Source of the DNA: Bryobacteraceae bacterium
Lineage (GTDB): Bacteria; Acidobacteriota; Terriglobia; Bryobacterales; Bryobacteraceae
Direction of reading: 5' to 3'
Assembly: GCA_041394945.1 (NCBI GenBank)
Contig: JAWKHH010000002.1
Coordinates: 938,501 to 1,002,500 of the forward strand
Length of the DNA stretch: 64,000 nucleotides
Of the stretch, positions 52,864-60,555 are shown piece after piece (the first letter of the stretch is position 1; each line of letters opens with the position of its first letter). A program made the translations under genes and the position numbers. The notes beneath the pieces are model-generated. The model saw only the letters and a program-made list of their open reading frames with translations. It ran no database searches and was not told the DNA's origin.

Positions 52864-54054
52864 CTATGGGTTTTGTGGGTGCTTTTTCGCCGGGACACTC
52901 GCGGCGCGCTTGCTCGCACGGCGGTTCGCCGCGCCGGCCTCCGCCTCGCTCCCCTTGGGCTTGGCTGCCGGAAACGGCGGCGGTTCGAACACCGGCAGCG
53001 CGGCGCCCTCACCGCCCGCGGGCGCCTCGGGCCCGCCGGCGACTTCTCCCGGCTCCGCCGCGGCAGCCGTTCCGCCCGGCTCGATGTTCCCGCCCGGCGA
53101 CGTCAGCATCGTCGCCACCCCAACCAGCACGAAGATCAGAAAGGACGCCGCCAGCATCATCAGGAACTTCGCCGTCGGCGAGAAACGAGGCGGCGGAGCC
53201 GGTGCCTCTTCCCGATGCTCGGGCCTGTGGACGATTTCGTGAATGGCGTTCTGCAGCGCGTTCCGGAATTCGCCCGCCGAGTGGTACCGCAACTCGGGCT
53301 CTTTCTCGAGCGCTCGCAGCACCAGCCGGTCCAGCACCGGCGGCAGGTCCGGTTCGATCTGCGACGGAACCGGCGGCTTCTGCACCGTGTGCGCCCTCAT
53401 CAGTGCGTACGCCGAGTCGCACTCGAACGGCTTGCGCCCGGTCAGCAGTTCGAACAGCACCGCTCCCAGCGAATAGATGTCGGTCCGGAAATCCACCGGT
53501 TCGGCGCGCACCTGCTCCGGCGACATGTAGGCGTAGGAGCCCACCGGCGCCCCGTTCTGCGTCAGCCGCGGCGCCGTCTGCTGCAGCGCCAGGCCGAAGT
53601 CCATCAGCTTCACCAGTCCCTGCTCGGTCACCATCAGGTTGGCCGGCGTCAGGTCGCGGTGGGTGATCTCGTACGCGTGCGCGAACTCGAGCGCCGTCAG
53701 CGCCTGTCCGATCACGTCCAACGCTTCCATCAGCGGCAAAGGACCCTGCTCGAGGAGCTTCGCCACGGACTGGCCTTCCACGTACTCCATGATCATCACC
53801 AGGTCGTCGCCCACCCGCAGCGCGTTGTGCACCGCCACGATGTTGGGATGGTTCAGCACCGCGTGCAGCCGGATCTCCCGCAGGAACCGCTGCTCCTCTT
53901 CCGGAGACTCGAGGTAGCCGCGATGCAGCACCTTCATCGCCTCCACCCGGCCCGTGATGGTGTGCTCCACCCGGTACACCGCGCCGGATCCGCCGGAACC
54001 GAGAGTTCCGAGGACCCGGTAGGCGTCGATGGTGTCGCCCAGTCGCAGAATCAT
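52864..54054 (-). CDS. Membrane Ser/Thr protein kinase (HRDLTPAN type)
   Basis: A 396-residue Hanks-type kinase. Glycine loop LGSGGSGAVYRV is at residues 18-29, ATP-anchoring lysine K41, catalytic loop HRDLTPAN at 132-139 (D134 retained, the usual Lys replaced by Thr136) and DFG at 152-154. One membrane helix lies around residues 300-325 (FLMMLAASFLIFVLVGVATML), followed by an Ala/Pro/Glu-rich tail with a basic end. The DFG and HRD aspartates are intact, so it is probably active, with an unusual catalytic loop. It lies 19 bases after the pseudokinase gene and shares its unusual loop. Confidence 0.92.
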   Translation of the reverse strand: MILRLGDTIDAYRVLGTLGSGGSGAVYRVEHTITGRVEAMKVLHRGYLESPEEEQRFLREIRLHAVLNHPNIVAVHNALRVGDDLVMIMEYVEGQSVAKLLEQGPLPLMEALDVIGQALTALEFAHAYEITHRDLTPANLMVTEQGLVKLMDFGLALQQTAPRLTQNGAPVGSYAYMSPEQVRAEPVDFRTDIYSLGAVLFELLTGRKPFECDSAYALMRAHTVQKPPVPSQIEPDLPPVLDRLVLRALEKEPELRYHSAGEFRNALQNAIHEIVHRPEHREEAPAPPPRFSPTAKFLMMLAASFLIFVLVGVATMLTSPGGNIEPGGTAAAAEPGEVAGGPEAPAGGEGAALPVFEPPPFPAAKPKGSEAEAGAANRRASKRAASVPAKKHPQNP

Positions 54055-54073
54055 GCTTTGGCTCCGGACCTGC

Positions 54074-55252
54074 TCACGAAATCCGCGAAATCAACCAACT
54101 GAAACCCAGGATAAAGACGACGGTAACGAAGATCGCCAATAGCGGCCGCTGAAGCAGCATCGACGGCTCTGGCGCCGCCTGCACCGCTGGAACGGCTCCC
54201 ACCGGAATTGCTTCGTGGTCCGGTTTTTGAACTGCAACGCCCGCTGGCGCTTGCGCCGCTCCTGCCGGCGGTTCACCCGGCGCTCGCGGCGTCAGATCCG
54301 CCTTCGTCCGCGGACGGATCGGGCCTTTCTCCGGCCGCTGGTCTGGCTCCGGCGCCGGTGGGATATCGATCAGCGATTCCACCGCTTTCGCCGCCGGGTG
54401 TTCCGCGTGCGCGTTTTCGGCCGCCCCCGGACCCAGATGCATCGCACGGTGGAGCGCCCCGGCGAACTCCATGCAGCTCTGGAAACGGTCGGCCTGCTCC
54501 TTCGCCATCGCCCGCGTAACCACCCCGATCAACTCCGGCGCAAGGTCCGGCCGGATCACCGCCAGGTCCGGCGGCGGCGTGCTGACGTGCGCCGCCAGTA
54601 CGTCGAAATGGCTCTTCCCGGTAAACGGCTTCCGCCGCGCCAGGATTTCGAACATCACCACGCCCAACGAATAGATGTCGCTCCGCGCGTCCAGCGGCTC
54701 GCTGCGCACCTGCTCCGGCGACATGTAGTGGATCGAGCCCACCATCGCGCCAACCTGCGTCAACCGCGGGTCCGACGCCACGCACGCCAGGTTGAACCCG
54801 GCCAGTTTCGCGATTCCATCCGGCGTCAACAGGATGTTCGCCGGCGTCACCTCGCGGTGAATCACCGAACAATCATGGGCGAAGGCGAGCGCGCGCAGCA
54901 CCTGCTGCATCAGCCGCCCCACTTCCTCGATCCCGATTGGCTCCGTTTGCAGCCGGTCCTCGAGCGGCACGGCCTCCACCAACTCCATCGTCATCACCAG
55001 CCGCGACTGCAACTCGAACGCTTTGTGGCACGTCAGAATGTTCGGATGCCGGAGGCCGGAGTGGATCCTCGACTCTCGCAAGAAGCGCTGGATGAGGTCC
55101 GAGTCCCGCCGTGGATCGGCCACGACAACCTTCAATAGCTCGTTCCGGTTTTCGGCGAGATTGCGGACGCGATACGACACCGACGAGTGCGAACTGCGCA
55201 CTACGTCGATAAACTCGTAGTCTCCGACAACCTGCCCAAGGGCAAAGCTCAC
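54074..55252 (-). CDS. Membrane-anchored pseudokinase
   Basis: A 392-residue protein-kinase fold without key catalytic residues. I take GTG at 55252 because GGAGGAG lies 5 bases upstream; an in-frame GTG 10 codons earlier has no such site. The glycine loop is lost (VVRSSHSSVSYRV), the ATP-anchoring K41 remains, HRD is HRE at residues 132-134 (no catalytic Asp), and DFG is GFN at 152-154 (no metal Asp). A C-terminal hydrophobic helix (PLLAIFVTVVFILGFSWLI) forms a tail anchor. It is paralogous to the kinase at 52864-54054 and 19 bases upstream of it, so it may regulate or scaffold that kinase. Confidence 0.88.
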   Translation of the reverse strand: MSFALGQVVGDYEFIDVVRSSHSSVSYRVRNLAENRNELLKVVVADPRRDSDLIQRFLRESRIHSGLRHPNILTCHKAFELQSRLVMTMELVEAVPLEDRLQTEPIGIEEVGRLMQQVLRALAFAHDCSVIHREVTPANILLTPDGIAKLAGFNLACVASDPRLTQVGAMVGSIHYMSPEQVRSEPLDARSDIYSLGVVMFEILARRKPFTGKSHFDVLAAHVSTPPPDLAVIRPDLAPELIGVVTRAMAKEQADRFQSCMEFAGALHRAMHLGPGAAENAHAEHPAAKAVESLIDIPPAPEPDQRPEKGPIRPRTKADLTPRAPGEPPAGAAQAPAGVAVQKPDHEAIPVGAVPAVQAAPEPSMLLQRPLLAIFVTVVFILGFSWLISRIS

Positions 55253-55279
55253 AACTCTCCTCCAGGTAGTGAAGCCTGA

Positions 55280-55363
55280 CACGCCGCGCGAACGGCGTGG
55301 ATTCGGAGACCCTCAATGAGAGCCTCCCGATTTGATAGTAGGCCAGGACGCCTCTACCTACAA
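55280..55363 (-). promoter_or_regulatory. Candidate promoter and 5' UTR hairpin of the kinase operon
   Basis: On the minus strand TTGTAG (55363-55358) and TACTAT (55340-55335) form a -35/-10 pair with a 17-base spacer, about 80 bases before the pseudokinase GTG. In the leader, bases 55280-55286 pair with 55293-55299 (7-bp stem, 6-base loop). Both hexamers are only partly consensus. The rest of the 55253-55483 gap shows no gene, but there is a weaker stem at 55437-55457 near the end of the acid-phosphatase gene. Confidence 0.3.
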
Positions 55364-55483
55364 TCAAGCGGGACACTATCTCGGGGATATGCTTTAACCA
55401 AGGGGAACCACCGGAAAACACCTGAGAATATCCGTCAGGCGGTTGCGGGCGCCGCCTCAGCCCTTGCTACCCCCACGCCGCGG

Positions 55484-56296
55484 CTACTGCCTTGGATTCA
55501 GCGATTTTGTCTTCCGCTCCAGCCGCTCCGCAGCCGTCCCCGCATCCCCGTTCACAGCCTGCTCCCACGACCCGTAGCTCGGGTTCGGCAGCAGGATCCA
55601 TTTGTATCCCCAGTACTCCGAATACGGCGCGGCGAGCGCCGCCCGCTTCTCCGGGGTGTCGCGGACGTTCGGGAGAAAGTCGCCCAGATCGTCGCCCACC
55701 AGAAGCACAACCCGGAACAGCCGCGCCACCTTCTTCCGCCGCTCTTCCTTATCGCTCCCGCCCGGAGCCTCACCCCGTGTCAGCACCGTGTCGTAATTGT
55801 CGTTGCCGAGCGGGAACCCATGCCGCGCCAGGTTCTCCCGCGTCTTCGCCTCCTGCCCCTGGTCCCGATTGGTGATGTAGAACACGCGCACGCCACGCGA
55901 GTAGGCGTATCGGCAGAACTCCGCCGCCCCCGGCACCGGATCCGCCTTGGCCTCATCCACCCACTGGTTCCACTGCGCCGGCACGAAGTCCGTCCCCGCC
56001 ATCACCTGCCGCGCCTGCCCCGGCGAGTTGTCGAGCACCGTTTCGTCGATATCCAGGATCACCGCCGGTTCCGCGGTGCGTTGCTCCTGCGGCCACCCCG
56101 CCAGCGCGTTCCAAAGCGGATCGGCCAGCGCGGCGTCCAGCTGCACCTTCGCCAAGCGATACGCCTGCAGCGCCCCTGCCCGCCACTCCACCGATGTCTG
56201 CGTCCAGACGGTGGGGATCAGCTTCTCATGCGTGGGCGGGATCCGGTCCTGGGCGAGAGCGAAGCTCGTCGCAAGGAGAAAGCACAGGAGTCGCAT
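55484..56296 (-). CDS. Exported HAD acid phosphatase (e(P4)-like)
   Basis: A 270-residue protein starting at the ATG at 56296 (MRLLCFLLATSFALAQ, signal peptide). An alternative ATG lies three codons upstream. The HAD nucleophile motif LDIDETVLDNS holds D82 and D84. A second motif YITNRD and the late acidic pair LLVGDDLGDF match the class-C/e(P4) acid phosphatases and 5'-nucleotidases. No lipobox cysteine is present, so it is soluble or loosely bound in the periplasm. Its start is only 25 bases from the ATG of the divergent DGR target gene. Confidence 0.9.
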   Translation of the reverse strand: MRLLCFLLATSFALAQDRIPPTHEKLIPTVWTQTSVEWRAGALQAYRLAKVQLDAALADPLWNALAGWPQEQRTAEPAVILDIDETVLDNSPGQARQVMAGTDFVPAQWNQWVDEAKADPVPGAAEFCRYAYSRGVRVFYITNRDQGQEAKTRENLARHGFPLGNDNYDTVLTRGEAPGGSDKEERRKKVARLFRVVLLVGDDLGDFLPNVRDTPEKRAALAAPYSEYWGYKWILLPNPSYGSWEQAVNGDAGTAAERLERKTKSLNPRQ

Positions 56297-56321
56297 TACG
56301 GCCATGATAACTTGAACGTTT

Positions 56322-59021
56322 ATGGAATCTACTTTCCTAGCCTTCATCGTCTCTGTTCTAGGCAAATTCACAGCAAAACTGATTGGCGACGAGTGGGATA
56401 AGGTAACTCACGAGACGCGGAGCAAACTCGCCGCGCGCGTTTACTCGACCTGGTTCGACGACACAACCGGTGGCGACGACGCCAAGGCGCGGGCGCTGCG
56501 GTCTTTCCTCGCCAACCCAGCCACCCTCGAAGAAACTGGGAAGATTCTTGAGGACCGCTACCACGAAGTCGACTTCGACCGCCTCACCCAAGAGTTCTGG
56601 GTAGCCTGCAAGAAAGAGGATGTCACGCCGCCGAAGGGCGACATCGCCGACCGCGTCGACGCCATGATGTGCGACCTTGCCGACGCCCTCCGCGAAGTCA
56701 CCGCCCAGGACGGTCACGGCACGCTGCGCCGAATCCTCGAAGCCGTCGACCGGTCCGAAGCCCGCGTCCGCAACGACACCCGTGCCCGCGCCATCTACCT
56801 GGAACGCTGTGCGGACCGCCACAAGTTCATCCGCTTCCTCGGAATGGCCGCTGCCGGCGACGGGATGACCGAGGTCTCCATGGAGCAGGTCTTCGTCATG
56901 CCGCGCGTCCAGCCGCAGGATCGCCAGGAGCAGGACTTCCCCGCCCACAAACTCCTCCTCGGCCGCAAACCGCCGCGCCGGATCATGCTGCTCGGCAAGC
57001 CCGGTGGCGGGAAGTCTACGCTGCTGGAATGTCTCACCCTCGCCCTCGCCAGCCGCGCCACCCGCGAGTTCCCGTGGGCCAAGGACCTCCCGGACCTTCT
57101 CCCGGTCTTCATCCGCGTCCGCGACCTGGATAAAGCTCTCGACGGCAAATGCACAGTCTGGGATATCCTCGCCCGCCGCTGCACGAACCTTCTCCAACTC
57201 GCTGCCCCCACGGGTTTCCTCTACCGCCAACGCGAACCGGGACTCCTCCTGCTGTTCGACGGACTCGACGAAGCGGCATCCCCAGCCCGCCGCCGCATCG
57301 TCATGGACGATATCCACTCCTTCGCCGCCACACTGCCCGCATCCTGCCGCGTGATCGTCACCAGCCGCCCGCACGACTACGCGCGCGACAAGTTCGACCA
57401 GGCGCAATATGCCCACTACGACATCTGCGACTTCGACGGCGACGAGATCAAGACGTTCATCGGCAAATGGCAGGCGGTGCGCGAGAAGGATGCGAAGAAG
57501 GCCGAGGAAAAAACCAACAAACTGCTCGGCGCGCTGCAACGGAACCGCCGCATAGCCAAACTCGCGCCCAACGCGCTTCTGCTCACCATGATCGTCCGCG
57601 AGCACTACAGCAGCGGCGGCAACCTGCCCGATACCCGCGCGCAACTCTACGCCAAGTGCTCTGAGACCCTCCTCAAAACCTGGATGGAAGCCAAGGATCA
57701 GGAAGGCTACGAACGCCTGCTCGACACCGGGCAGATGGAGACCTTCCTCGGACGCCTCGCCTTCTCTATGCAAACTTCCGATGACTTCGCCGGGGCCGAC
57801 GAGGACCTCGCGCTCACGCGCCCCCGCCGCGACATCGAGGAAAAGCTGCGCACTTACCTGCGCGACGAACTCGGCCCCCAGGCCACACCGAAAGCAGAGA
57901 AACTCGTGGAGCAACTCAGCTCCAAGGATGCCATTCTGGTCAACTACGGCAACGAGAAGTTCGGCTTCGTCCACCGCACCTTTCAGGAGTTCTACGCCGC
58001 CCGGCACCTGGTGCAGGAGGAGGATCCGAAAGGCCTTCACGACCGGATCTTCGAACAGCCCAGCGGCTGGAACGAGACACTGTGCCTCGCCGTCGCCCAA
58101 ATGGTCGACGGCCAGCGTCGGCCTCTCTTCGTGGAGCTTCTGAGGAAGGGACTGGTTCCTTTCGCCCAGGACTGCCTCGAGGCATCCGGCCAACAGGCGA
58201 ACTGGCTCCAAACCCTCGTCCGCTTCCTCGTGAAGCACTATTGGCAATATCGCGAGCACCGGTCCCTCACGCCCGCCGGTTGCGCCGCCGCCATTGTAGA
58301 CTGTAAGGAAATCGCCGGAATTCTCAAGGGCCTGTTCACCCCGGAGCACCGCGATGGCCCCGCGCTCGCTGCTGCCGTGGAACTGGCCGAACTGCTGGCG
58401 CGCAAAGGTGACCCCGCCGCCGCTTCGCTCCTCAGTCAGTTCTGGCAGGAGGCCGCCGGCCATCCCGCGGATGAGTTGGACGATATGGTCCCCGTTGGCG
58501 GAGGCGTCCTCATGGGCAAATACCCGGTCACCAACTCCAAGTTCGAGCGAATGGTTCCAGGCCACCGGCAGCGCCGTGATCGCTACTCCGATCAGGACGA
58601 CCAGCCCGTGATCTATGTGAACCGTTTCGAAGCCGAACTCTATTGCCGCTGGCTCGGCGGCGGCAGTTCTGCCTATCGGCTTCCGAGCGAAGAAGAATGG
58701 CTCAATGCCTGGGGAGACCGCGAGTACCCCTGGGGCGACGTGTTCGACAAGAACAAGTGCAACACCGGAGAGTCGGGGCATATGAGAACGACGCCCGTGC
58801 GAATGTACGCGAAGTGGGCCAGTCCCGCCGGATGTTGTGACCTGGCGGGCAACGTATGGGAATGGACGTCGAGCCAATGGGCTCCCGACGATCCAGACCC
58901 AGTGATCCGAGGCGGGTCGTGGGGCGTCAATAGCGGCCACGCGTCCCGTTCGCGCGGGCGCAACAGCGTCGATCCGGAGAACCGCAACAACAACGTCGGG
59001 TTCCGTCTCTCCAGGACATAG
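56322..59021 (+). CDS. DGR target: NACHT (STAND) NTPase with C-terminal FGE/C-type-lectin variable domain
   Basis: An 899-residue cytoplasmic protein. Residues 1-200 are helical with no recognisable enzymatic effector domain. The NACHT NTPase follows: Walker A GKPGGGKST at 225-233, extended Walker B LFDGLDEA at 311-318, a sensor-like IVTSRPHDY, then winged-helix and helical regions (FVHRTFQEFYAARHL is the typical STAND C-terminal NACHT motif). Residues 720-899 are an FGE-sulfatase (SUMF1) domain (KYPVTNSKFERM, RLPSEEEWLNAWG, CCDLAGNVWEW, RGGSW, VGFRL). The catalytic cysteines of FGE are replaced by variable residues, so the domain binds rather than catalyses. Residues 861-899 are the variable repeat. 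No SD is seen, and GATAAC at 56306-56311 could give a leaderless mRNA. Confidence 0.95.
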   Translation: MESTFLAFIVSVLGKFTAKLIGDEWDKVTHETRSKLAARVYSTWFDDTTGGDDAKARALRSFLANPATLEETGKILEDRYHEVDFDRLTQEFWVACKKEDVTPPKGDIADRVDAMMCDLADALREVTAQDGHGTLRRILEAVDRSEARVRNDTRARAIYLERCADRHKFIRFLGMAAAGDGMTEVSMEQVFVMPRVQPQDRQEQDFPAHKLLLGRKPPRRIMLLGKPGGGKSTLLECLTLALASRATREFPWAKDLPDLLPVFIRVRDLDKALDGKCTVWDILARRCTNLLQLAAPTGFLYRQREPGLLLLFDGLDEAASPARRRIVMDDIHSFAATLPASCRVIVTSRPHDYARDKFDQAQYAHYDICDFDGDEIKTFIGKWQAVREKDAKKAEEKTNKLLGALQRNRRIAKLAPNALLLTMIVREHYSSGGNLPDTRAQLYAKCSETLLKTWMEAKDQEGYERLLDTGQMETFLGRLAFSMQTSDDFAGADEDLALTRPRRDIEEKLRTYLRDELGPQATPKAEKLVEQLSSKDAILVNYGNEKFGFVHRTFQEFYAARHLVQEEDPKGLHDRIFEQPSGWNETLCLAVAQMVDGQRRPLFVELLRKGLVPFAQDCLEASGQQANWLQTLVRFLVKHYWQYREHRSLTPAGCAAAIVDCKEIAGILKGLFTPEHRDGPALAAAVELAELLARKGDPAAASLLSQFWQEAAGHPADELDDMVPVGGGVLMGKYPVTNSKFERMVPGHRQRRDRYSDQDDQPVIYVNRFEAELYCRWLGGGSSAYRLPSEEEWLNAWGDREYPWGDVFDKNKCNTGESGHMRTTPVRMYAKWASPAGCCDLAGNVWEWTSSQWAPDDPDPVIRGGSWGVNSGHASRSRGRNSVDPENRNNNVGFRLSRT
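58902..59017 (+). repeat. DGR variable repeat (VR)
   Basis: 116 bases, codons 861 to 899 of the target gene, in frame. Aligned with the template repeat at a constant offset of 1622 bases without gaps. Differences are at 58902, 58923, 58924, 58926, 58927, 58936, 58938, 58966, 58968, 58969, 58995 and 59014. Every one lies opposite a template A: nine A-to-G, two A-to-T, one A-to-C. All 83 non-A template positions are identical. The changed codons are mostly template AAC codons, turned into GGC, GTC, CAC, AGC and GTC. A 17-base adenine-free stretch (58996-59012) near the 3' end fits an IMH site. Confidence 0.97.
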
Positions 59022-59062
59022 CCTTACGCTCTTCCCTCTTTTCTGTTACCCTTTTCTCTCTA

Positions 59063-59085
59063 GCTCCTACGAACGGTTCGGGAGC
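59063..59085 (+). other. Bulged hairpin downstream of the VR
   Basis: GCTCC (59063-59067) pairs with GGAGC (59081-59085). CGAA (59070-59073) pairs with TTCG (59077-59080) inside it, with a TA bulge and a short loop. It lies 42 bases after the target stop. Known DGRs carry a hairpin or cruciform just downstream of the IMH that raises homing efficiency; this stem is in the right region, but farther away than in the Bordetella phage case. Confidence 0.45.
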
Positions 59086-59099
59086 GCAGAGCATGGGGT

Positions 59100-59116
59100 A
59101 CGGGGCTATGCCCCGT
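59100..59116 (+). other. Perfect hairpin before avd
   Basis: ACGGGGC (59100-59106) and GCCCCGT (59110-59116) form a perfect 7-bp stem with a TAT loop. A run of five T follows at 59122-59126, after an intervening CGAAA. It could be a weak intrinsic terminator between target and avd, lowering avd/RT expression, or a second homing cruciform. Its position 17 bases before the avd ATG leaves no clear ribosome-binding site. Confidence 0.45.
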
Positions 59117-59132
59117 CGAAATTTTTCGCGCC

Positions 59133-59480
59133 ATGGCTGACAAAGAGAATATCCTGACCAAAACGGACGACTTCATCACTTGGTTCCTGCCCAAGGTGGA
59201 GAAGTTCCCGAGGAACTACAAGTTTCTGATTGGCGACCGTGTGGTGCAACTCCAACTCGATCTGCTCGAGAACCTCATCGAAGCGTACTACCAGAAACAG
59301 AAGTTACCTCCGCTCCGCTCGGCGAACATCACCATCGAGAAACTCCGCCGCCTGATGAAGATCTGCACCCTGATGAACTTCCTCAGCCCAAGCCAACTCG
59401 AGTTCGCCACCCGAAGCCTCAACGAAATCGGCGGTATGGTCGGCGGCTGGGTGCGGCAGCAGGAAGCCCGCCATGCCTGA
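59133..59480 (+). CDS. avd: DGR accessory variability determinant (Avd)
   Basis: A 115-residue four-helix protein of the Avd family (related to S23 ribosomal proteins). Family landmarks are WFLPKVEKFPRNYKFLIGDR, followed by LDLLENLIEAYYQKQ and a C-terminal ARNS-like helix with LNEIGGMVGGWV. Avd forms a pentameric barrel that binds the reverse transcriptase and the template RNA and is needed for mutagenic cDNA synthesis. The gene lies between target and RT, as in most DGRs, and overlaps the RT start by 8 bases, so the two products are made together. Confidence 0.95.
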   Translation: MADKENILTKTDDFITWFLPKVEKFPRNYKFLIGDRVVQLQLDLLENLIEAYYQKQKLPPLRSANITIEKLRRLMKICTLMNFLSPSQLEFATRSLNEIGGMVGGWVRQQEARHA

Positions 59481-60555
59481 TCTCTTCGAGGATCTCTGCG
59501 GCTTCGAAAATCTCTGGGAAGCTGCCCGCCGGGCCCGCCGCGGAAAGCGCTACAAGCACGCCGCCGCCGCCTTCCATCATGATCTCCCCGCCGAATTGGT
59601 GAAGCTCCAGGACGAACTCCGCTCCCGGACCTATCGGCCCGGTCCCTACACCACGTTCCGGATCCAGGAACCGAAGCCGCGCATGATCAGCGCCGCTCCC
59701 TATCGCGACCGCGTGGTCCATCACGCATTGTGCAACGTCATCGAACCGGTCTTCGAGCGTTCGTTTCTTTACGATTCCTACGCCAACCGCATCGGCAAAG
59801 GTACACACAAAGCGCTCGACCGATGTACTGAGTATTGCCGTAAGTACGATTACGTTCTCCAGTGCGACATCCGCCAGTTTTTTCCCAGCATCGACCACGA
59901 TATCCTCTTCGACATCCTCTGCCGCCGCGTCCGGAATCCTGGCGTTCGTTGGCTGATGCGCCTCATCCTCGATCATAGTAACGAACAGCCCGAAGCAGCA
60001 TTCTACTTTCCCGGCGATGACTTGTTTACTCCTTTCGAGCGTCGCCGCGGGCTGCCGATCGGAAACCTTACAAGCCAGTTTTGGGCGAATATCTACTTGA
60101 ACGGCCTCGATCACTATCTCAAGGACGATTTGGGCGTGCCCGGCTACATCCGTTACGTGGACGACCTTCTGTTGTTCGCGAATTCGAAGGCCTGTCTTCA
60201 CGAGTATCGGCGTCTTGCCGCTCTACGCCTGGACGCGCTGCGGCTGCAATTGCATCCCGTGAAAACCAGGATTCAGGCTACCCGCGATGGAGTCGCATTC
60301 CTCGGTTTCCGCGTGTACCGGACTCACCGGAGGCTCCTCCCGCACTCCGGCCATCGTGCGAGCCGCCGGCTCCGCCGTCTGATTCAGGAACACGATTCGA
60401 AGGCGATGCTTCTCGCGGACGCAGGTACCTCTGTGCGAGCCTGGATCGCGCACGCCGCTAACGGAAACACTTACGGCTTACGGCGTTCGATGCTTTCGGA
60501 CGCCGTATTTCGGGCACGAGGTCATGATCCGAGGCGGGTCGTGGAACAACAATAG
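59473..60555 (+). CDS. DGR reverse transcriptase
   Basis: A 360-residue RT. Catalytic aspartates are D132 in CDIRQFFPSIDHD and D230/D231 in RYVDDLLLF (YVDD at 228-231). The DGR-specific motif 4 reads IGNLTSQ at residues 196-202, where retroviral and retron enzymes have QG; this change is linked to the A-selective infidelity of DGR RTs. N-terminal YRPGPYTTFRIQEPKPRMI and the RDRVVHHALCN block are also typical. No maturase, HNH or thumb-X extension is present, which excludes group II introns. ATG at 59473 follows AGGAAG. The last 32 bases lie within the template repeat in a different reading frame. Confidence 0.97.
   Translation: MPDLFEDLCGFENLWEAARRARRGKRYKHAAAAFHHDLPAELVKLQDELRSRTYRPGPYTTFRIQEPKPRMISAAPYRDRVVHHALCNVIEPVFERSFLYDSYANRIGKGTHKALDRCTEYCRKYDYVLQCDIRQFFPSIDHDILFDILCRRVRNPGVRWLMRLILDHSNEQPEAAFYFPGDDLFTPFERRRGLPIGNLTSQFWANIYLNGLDHYLKDDLGVPGYIRYVDDLLLFANSKACLHEYRRLAALRLDALRLQLHPVKTRIQATRDGVAFLGFRVYRTHRRLLPHSGHRASRRLRRLIQEHDSKAMLLADAGTSVRAWIAHAANGNTYGLRRSMLSDAVFRARGHDPRRVVEQQ

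Noticed and set aside
59473..60555. Retron or group II intron reverse transcriptase
   Set aside because: No maturase or HNH domain, no msr/msd-like inverted repeats upstream, and the TR/VR pair plus avd fit a DGR.
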